Origin: Sulfurimonadaceae bacterium
GTDB taxonomy: Bacteria > Campylobacterota > Campylobacteria > Campylobacterales > Sulfurimonadaceae
DNA: 10,028 nucleotides
Assembly (NCBI GenBank): GCA_028685945.1
Contig: JAQUCZ010000019.1
Span: 1 to 10,028 of the forward strand
Direction: 5' to 3'
The notes under the pieces were generated by a model. The model was not told the DNA's origin, searched no databases, and worked only from the letters and a program-made list of their open reading frames with translations. A program made the position numbers and the translations under genes. Below are positions 5,630 through 10,028 of the stretch, in pieces; position 1 is the first letter of the stretch; each line of letters starts with the position of its first letter.

Positions 5630-7678
5630 ATGGAAAAAATATTTGCAAAACTCAACAAATCTCAATCGGAAGCGGTACGACAAACGGAAGGTCCCGTTTT
5701 AATTCTCGCCGGTGCGGGAAGCGGAAAAACAACGACGATCGTCTCGAGATTGGCGTATCTTATAGAGCAGGTGGGGATCCCCGCATCCAATACGCTTACG
5801 CTTACCTTTACCAACAAAGCGGCAAAAGAGATGCGCGAGAGGGCTTTGGCTATGATGGAACAAAGTGCTTACCCGCCGCTTTTGTGTACTTTTCATAAAT
5901 TCGGATTGTTGTTTTTAAAATTCCATATCCATCTTTTAAACAGAGAAAATAATTTCGTCGTTATCGATACCGACGATAAAAAAAAGATCATTAAAAAGAT
6001 CAATGCCGATCTGCAGATTCCGCTTGTTGCAAGCGAAATTTCGCGCTATAAAAACTCTTTGATGTCTCCGGACGATGCCTACAAACAGGCAGAGATTTTC
6101 CATTATCAGCAGATTGCCAAGGTGTACGAGGAGTACGAAAACTATCTTCAGGAGAACAACCTCGTCGATTTTGACGACCTTATTTCACTTACCTACAAGT
6201 TGCTAGAGCGCAACCCCGATCTGGCGCATAAAACCTCGCTAAAATACCAATATATTATGGTGGACGAGTACCAAGATACCAACGAACTACAGCTAAAGCT
6301 GATCCAAAAACTTTGCAGTGCGCATAGAAACATCTGTGTGGTTGGAGACGACGATCAGAGTATTTACGGATGGCGCGGAGCGCATATCCGCAATATTATG
6401 GAGTTTGATCAAGATTTTGCGGGAGCATCGGTTTTTAAACTTGAAGAGAACTACCGCTCAAGAGAACCGATTCTAAAAGTGGCAAATGCCCTGATCGAAC
6501 ATAACCGCTCAAGGCTGGGCAAAACCCTCGTGGCAACCCGCGGAAAGGGGGAAAATGTAGCTATTTTGAACTCCCACGATGAAAACGAGGAAGCAAGAAA
6601 AATAGCACAGCAGATCCATAAATTGCTCGATTCGGGCGTGCCTGCACAAGATATAGCGGTACTTTATCGCGTCAACGTCTTAAGCCGCTCCATCGAAGAG
6701 GGTCTTAACCGTGCAGGGGTTGCCTACAAGCTTGTCGGAGGGTTGCGTTTTTACGATAGAGCCGAGATTAAAGACCTTATCAGCTATCTGCGTGTTATTA
6801 CCAACCACCACGACGATTTCTCTTTGAAAAGAATTTTAAACAAGCCAAAAAGGGGTCTGGGCAAAGCAAGCATCGACAAGCTTGAACTTGCGGCACATGC
6901 CAAAGGGTGTTCTTTTTACGAGTTTATAAAAAATGCTGCGTTTGAGGAGCTTGACGAGCTTGTCAAAAAAAAGAATGCCGCGACGCTTAAAACGTTTATC
7001 GAAAATATCGAAGAGGTTGCGCGTGTTTCAGAAGAGGCGACCTATAGTTTTATAGATGTTTTAGAAGATACGTTTAGGCTCAAAACCATCTATGCGGGCA
7101 CTCCCGAAGAGGATGAGAAGATCCTCAATATGGACGAGTTTTACGGGCTCTTTAGAGATTTCATAAAAAACCAGCCCGAGGCGAGTTTGGATGAGTTTTT
7201 AAACGAACTCACATTGCAAAGCGAGCAGGATCAAGTGGAGGGGGAATCGATCTATATGATGAGTATCCATGCCTCCAAAGGGCTTGAGTTTTCCCATGTT
7301 TTTTTAATAGGGATGGAAGAAGGGTTTCTACCGCTTAACGGCGAGGGAAGCGATCTTGAAGAGGAGCGCCGCTTGGGGTATGTCGCGTTTACGCGGGCAA
7401 AAGAGACTCTTACCCTCTCCCACGTGGGGAGCAGGTTTTACAAGGGGCGCAGAACCGAATTGCAAAAAAGCCGTTTTTTCAACGAAGCGGGGCTTTGCGA
7501 GGGCTCTTTGATTCTTGAAAAAAACACCGCGTTTAAAAAAGGGGATTTGGTGCGTCATAAAATCTTCGGTACGGGGAGAGTTCTGGGCGTAAGCAAGTCG
7601 GGAAGAGAGTTTAAACTCAACATCAATTTTGCGGGTACGAAGCGGGAGATACTCGCCTCTTTCGTCGAGAAGCTATGA
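5630..7678 (+). CDS. UvrD/PcrA-type superfamily 1 DNA helicase
   Basis: ATP-driven 3'-5' helicase of DNA repair and replication, 682 residues. Motifs in order: Q-motif around Q12, Walker A GAGSGKT at 28-34, Ia TFTNKAAKEM, Walker B/motif II VDEYQD with D212-E213, III GDDDQSIYGWRGA, IV-like LEENYRS, V SIHASKGLEF, and VI RRLGYVAFTRAKE. No key residue is missing. The last 49 residues (about 634-682), with GDLVRHKIFGTGRV, match the Tudor-like C-terminal domain of UvrD/PcrA that contacts RNA polymerase in transcription-linked repair. Rep lacks it, so UvrD/PcrA is the better name than Rep. ATG 5630 gives the standard LNKSQSEAV start but only a weak ribosome site. The stop overlaps truB as ATGA. It heads the downstream operon and is divergent from the LysR gene. 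Confidence 0.92.
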   Translation: MEKIFAKLNKSQSEAVRQTEGPVLILAGAGSGKTTTIVSRLAYLIEQVGIPASNTLTLTFTNKAAKEMRERALAMMEQSAYPPLLCTFHKFGLLFLKFHIHLLNRENNFVVIDTDDKKKIIKKINADLQIPLVASEISRYKNSLMSPDDAYKQAEIFHYQQIAKVYEEYENYLQENNLVDFDDLISLTYKLLERNPDLAHKTSLKYQYIMVDEYQDTNELQLKLIQKLCSAHRNICVVGDDDQSIYGWRGAHIRNIMEFDQDFAGASVFKLEENYRSREPILKVANALIEHNRSRLGKTLVATRGKGENVAILNSHDENEEARKIAQQIHKLLDSGVPAQDIAVLYRVNVLSRSIEEGLNRAGVAYKLVGGLRFYDRAEIKDLISYLRVITNHHDDFSLKRILNKPKRGLGKASIDKLELAAHAKGCSFYEFIKNAAFEELDELVKKKNAATLKTFIENIEEVARVSEEATYSFIDVLEDTFRLKTIYAGTPEEDEKILNMDEFYGLFRDFIKNQPEASLDEFLNELTLQSEQDQVEGESIYMMSIHASKGLEFSHVFLIGMEEGFLPLNGEGSDLEEERRLGYVAFTRAKETLTLSHVGSRFYKGRRTELQKSRFFNEAGLCEGSLILEKNTAFKKGDLVRHKIFGTGRVLGVSKSGREFKLNINFAGTKREILASFVEKL

Positions 7679-8499
7679 ACCGTCTTTTTGTCGCTTACAA
7701 GCCGAGCGGGATCGGTTCGAATAGTTTTTTATCCCGTCTGAAAAGAAAATATAACGAAAAAAAAGCGGGTTTTTCGGGTACTCTCGATCCTTTCGCCAAA
7801 GGTGTTTTGGTGATCGGTTTGGGAAGCCATACGAAGTTGTTTCGCTTTTTGGATAAAACACCCAAAACCTACCGCGCGACTTTGTGGCTGGGGGCTAAAA
7901 GCGATACCCTCGATACGGAGATGATCGAAGAGGTTGCGCTTTTAGAAGAGTTGCCGCATGCCAAGGTGGCAGAGGCGGTTACTTCGCTGGAGGGGGAGCT
8001 GGAGTACGAACCTCCGATTTTCAGTGCTAAAAAGATCAACGGGCAAAGGGCTTACGATCTTGCGCGCGCAGGAAAAGAGGTGGTGCTCAATAAAATCCAT
8101 TCGAGTATTTACGAGGCAAAACTGCTCCATTATTGCCACCCTTTCGTAACCTTTGAAGCGACCGTTTCGGAGGGGACGTATATTCGCTCTCTAGGGCGCA
8201 TAATTGCTCAAAAATTGGGAGTGGCACACGGTAGTTTGAGCGCATTGGAGCGTTTACGCGAGGGGCAGTTTTGCTATAATGGCGAAGCTTCTTTGGATAT
8301 CAGACAATGTCTGAATATCCCCAAAAATATCTACCGCGGTTCACAAGAGAATCTTCGATATGGAAGGGTTCTTGCTTTGGAAGATTTAGAAATACAAGAG
8401 GAGGGCCACTACTGGCTCGACAACAATGAGAGCATTGCGATCATCCGCATCGAAGCGGGGGAAGTAAAATACGAGCTCGGCAGGATAGAGATATGTTAG
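7675..8499 (+). CDS. truB: tRNA pseudouridine-55 synthase TruB
   Basis: Converts uridine 55 of the tRNA T-loop to pseudouridine. The 274 residues fit the bacterial family. The N-terminus has VAYKPSGIGS, the catalytic loop GTLDPFAKGVL contains nucleophile D38, TYRATLWLG carries the conserved tyrosine, and GTYIRSLGR is the usual late motif. The residue before the catalytic loop that is His in Escherichia coli (GHTGALDP) is Phe33 here (GFSGTLDP). This is probably a lineage variant rather than a loss of function. The ATG overlaps the helicase stop, and the 3' end overlaps csrA by 7 bases, so translation is likely coupled both ways. Confidence 0.93.
   Translation: MNRLFVAYKPSGIGSNSFLSRLKRKYNEKKAGFSGTLDPFAKGVLVIGLGSHTKLFRFLDKTPKTYRATLWLGAKSDTLDTEMIEEVALLEELPHAKVAEAVTSLEGELEYEPPIFSAKKINGQRAYDLARAGKEVVLNKIHSSIYEAKLLHYCHPFVTFEATVSEGTYIRSLGRIIAQKLGVAHGSLSALERLREGQFCYNGEASLDIRQCLNIPKNIYRGSQENLRYGRVLALEDLEIQEEGHYWLDNNESIAIIRIEAGEVKYELGRIEIC
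8272..8280 (+). promoter_or_regulatory. Possible internal promoter inside truB, upstream of csrA
   Basis: TG at 8272-8273, one base, then TATAAT at 8275-8280 form a perfect extended -10, 213 bases upstream of the csrA ATG. It falls in codons for Cys-Tyr-Asn, so amino-acid constraint could also explain it. If used, it would express csrA, ispE and smpB independently of the helicase promoter with a long leader. Confidence 0.3.
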
Positions 8500-8723
8500 T
8501 TTTAGCAAGAAAAATAGATGAGTCGATCATTATCGGAGACGACATCAAAGTAAAAATAGTCTCTATCGACAAAGGGGTAGTCAAACTCGGAATAGATGCG
8601 CCCGCAAGCGTTGCCATCATGAGAGACGAACTGCTTAAAGACCTTAAAGATTCCAACAGGGCGGCTTCTAAAGAGGTGAAGCCTGAGAGTTTGAGTTTGC
8701 TTAGTAAATTGCTAAAGAGGTAA
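8493..8723 (+). CDS. csrA: Carbon storage regulator CsrA
   Basis: Small dimeric RNA-binding protein that recognises GGA motifs in mRNA leaders and changes translation or stability. In Campylobacterota it governs flagellin and other targets and is held in check by FliW. The 76 residues begin MLVLARKIDESIIIGDDIKV, the standard first strand and hairpin, with RNA-contact residues L4, R6 and R44 (in MRDEL) all present. The usual VHR before the helix is IMR here. The C-terminal extension past residue 60 is normal for this phylum. The start overlaps the truB end by 7 bases and has AGGA at 8482-8485. ispE begins 4 bases after the stop. Confidence 0.95.
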   Translation: MLVLARKIDESIIIGDDIKVKIVSIDKGVVKLGIDAPASVAIMRDELLKDLKDSNRAASKEVKPESLSLLSKLLKR

Positions 8724-8727
8724 GAGC

Positions 8728-9507
8728 GTGAAGGTGTATAAAGCACATGCCAAGGTCAATATCTTTTTAAAAATAACGGGCAAACGGGATGGATACCACG
8801 AAATTATCTCCCGTTTTATGAAGGTAAAAAACCTCTACGACGAGCTTTGCTTCGTTCCCAAAGAGGAGGAGAATCAAAGCTTTCAAATAGTCGGAGATTT
8901 TTCGTGTGAAACGGCGCAAAATACCATCTATAAAGCTTATTTTGCTCTCAAAGAGCACACGAAATCGGAATCGCTTGAGAAGTTGATGCGCTCACATGCC
9001 ATACAAGTAAAAAAAAATATCCCCGCTTTTGCAGGTCTAGGTGGCGGCAGCAGCGATGCGGCATGTTTTTTAAAGATGTGCAACGAGGTGCTGCATTTGG
9101 GATTGAGTCTCAATGAACTGGCACGCATAGGGCTTAAAGTGGGTGCGGACGTTCCGTTTTTCATCTACGGGTATAATAGCGCCAACGTAAGCGGTATAGG
9201 AGAGGTTGTCGAAGAGTTTAAAGAGGAGCTTTTGGACTTGGAGGTGTTTACCCCTGAGGTTGCCATCAGTACGCCGAAGGTGTACCAAACCTACAGGGAA
9301 AGTTTTTACAATCCCATAGACGGCTACGAGCTGCACAGACTCAAAAACACCCTCTCGCGTGACATCTTAAAAACGATGTCGGTGGAGGAAGCAAACGACC
9401 TCTTCCGCCCCGCGATGCAAGAATACAAAGAGTTGCGACGCTATTACAAACACGGCTACCACTTTAGCGGTAGCGGCAGTAGTTTTTTTAGAATAAAGGA
9501 AAGTTAG
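8728..9507 (+). CDS. ispE: 4-diphosphocytidyl-2-C-methyl-D-erythritol kinase
   Basis: GHMP-family kinase of the MEP isoprenoid pathway; it phosphorylates the 2-hydroxyl of CDP-methylerythritol using ATP. The 259 residues show all landmarks: AKVNIFLKITGKRDGYHE at the start with catalytic-site K9, the ATP glycine loop AGLGGGSSDAA at 102-112, D141 in GADVPFF as the likely catalytic base, and the late FSGSGSSFF loop. GTG 8728 follows AGAGG and fits the family N-terminus. It lies 4 bases after csrA and ends one base before smpB. Confidence 0.95.
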   Translation: MKVYKAHAKVNIFLKITGKRDGYHEIISRFMKVKNLYDELCFVPKEEENQSFQIVGDFSCETAQNTIYKAYFALKEHTKSESLEKLMRSHAIQVKKNIPAFAGLGGGSSDAACFLKMCNEVLHLGLSLNELARIGLKVGADVPFFIYGYNSANVSGIGEVVEEFKEELLDLEVFTPEVAISTPKVYQTYRESFYNPIDGYELHRLKNTLSRDILKTMSVEEANDLFRPAMQEYKELRRYYKHGYHFSGSGSSFFRIKES

Positions 9508-9508
9508 G

Positions 9509-9961
9509 ATGGGTGAAACCATTGCAAAAAATAAAAAAGCCTATTTTGATTACTTTTTAGAGGAGAAATTTGAAGCGGGGATCGTTCTTAGCGGAAGCGA
9601 AGTCAAAGGGATCCGCGCTTCGAGGGTGAACCTCAAAGACAGTTTTATCCGTTTTGTGCAAAACGAACCCTTTTTATTCAATGCCCACATCGGGCGCCTC
9701 GATACTACCCACCATTTTTACGGGCACGAGGAGCGCGCACCGCGCAAATTGCTGTTGCACAAAAAAGAGATTGCCAAAATGATCAAGGCGGTGACGCGCG
9801 ACGGTTACACAATCGTTCCGTTGCAGCTTTATTTTAACGACAGAAATATCGTCAAAGTGCAGATCGCCATTGCCAAAGGGAAACAGCTTCACGATAAACG
9901 CCAAGACCTCAAAGAGAAAGATCAAAAACGGGATATCGATCGGGCGATGAAGGAGAACTGA
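9509..9961 (+). CDS. smpB: SsrA-binding protein SmpB
   Basis: Binds tmRNA and brings it to stalled ribosomes for trans-translation. The 150 residues match the family. The N-terminus has IAKNKKAYFDYF, then the conserved LSGSEVKGIRASRVNLKDSF, the ERAPRKLLLH helix region, and a basic C-terminal tail with GKQLHDKRQDLKEKD that reaches into the ribosome decoding site. ATG 9509 follows AAGGAAAG at 9497-9503. The stop overlaps the next start as TGATG. The tmRNA gene itself was not seen in the window. Confidence 0.95.
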   Translation: MGETIAKNKKAYFDYFLEEKFEAGIVLSGSEVKGIRASRVNLKDSFIRFVQNEPFLFNAHIGRLDTTHHFYGHEERAPRKLLLHKKEIAKMIKAVTRDGYTIVPLQLYFNDRNIVKVQIAIAKGKQLHDKRQDLKEKDQKRDIDRAMKEN

Positions 9962-10028
9962 TGCGTTTTGTTGTAGTTTTTCTCTTTTGTATCGCTTTGA
10001 TGCACGCTTTTTCGTTTGATATTAAAGC
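9961..10028 (+). CDS. Start of an exported or membrane protein (possibly ExbB-like), cut by the window
   Basis: ATG 9961 overlaps the smpB stop and has AAGGAG at 9950-9955, a strong ribosome site. Only 22 codons are visible. R2 followed by about 14 hydrophobic residues and then SFDIK looks like a Sec signal peptide or first membrane segment; C10 has no lipobox around it. In Helicobacter an exbB proton-channel gene follows smpB, so an ExbB-like protein is a reasonable guess from synteny, but nothing in these residues proves it. Confidence 0.6.
   Translation, partial: MRFVVVFLFCIALMHAFSFDIK

Noticed and set aside
5506..5658. 50-residue N-terminal extension of the LysR gene on the - strand
   Set aside because: It would overlap the helicase start, is low-complexity in composition, and the internal ATG at 5505 gives the standard LysR start with its own ribosome site.
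9172..9177. TATAAT inside ispE
   Set aside because: No TG extension and more than 300 bases from the next gene start; likely chance in an AT-rich codon run.

Overview
The window looks like chromosomal DNA of a Campylobacterota (epsilonproteobacterial) organism. A free-living sulfur-oxidising relative such as Sulfurimonas, Sulfuricurvum or Sulfurovum fits best. This rests on three things: the gene order helicase-truB-csrA-ispE-smpB (csrA-ispE-smpB is also remembered from Helicobacter), the protein style, and promoters that show a good TATAAT -10 box but little -35. The genus is inference; no search was run. All genes are on the + strand except one LysR regulator.

Left part (1-4580): the window opens in the last 55 codons of a dihydroorotate-dehydrogenase-like flavoprotein. 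After a 105-base gap with an extended -10 promoter comes a compact run of genes: a membrane-bound diguanylate cyclase (two membrane segments, periplasmic sensor, PAS, GGEEF with an RxxD I-site), a low-molecular-weight protein-tyrosine phosphatase, cysteine synthase (cysK), and a short class IV PLP aminotransferase/lyase. These are separated by 9 bases or overlap. A small protein then follows from its own -10 box. By eye it matches SspB, the ClpXP adaptor, in motif content and spacing, and it is the most interesting item here.

Middle (4577-5629): a LysR-type regulator lies on the - strand, convergent with the SspB-like gene across a hairpin terminator and divergent from the helicase gene. The 124-base divergent spacer holds a perfect ATAA-N7-TTAT (T-N11-A) LysR box inside a longer 21-base palindrome. 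It sits on the regulator's own -10 box, which suggests autoregulation.

Right part (5595-10028): a tightly packed housekeeping operon of UvrD/PcrA-type helicase (with C-terminal Tudor-like domain), truB, csrA, ispE, smpB and the start of an exported or membrane protein. All junctions are overlaps or gaps of 1-4 bases, so translational coupling is likely. An extended -10 inside truB could give csrA and downstream genes an extra promoter.

I saw no tRNA, rRNA, CRISPR array, insertion sequence, prophage gene or broken gene. Most of the window is ordinary core genome. The items worth following up are the SspB-like protein, the LysR operator and the cyclase-phosphatase pairing.
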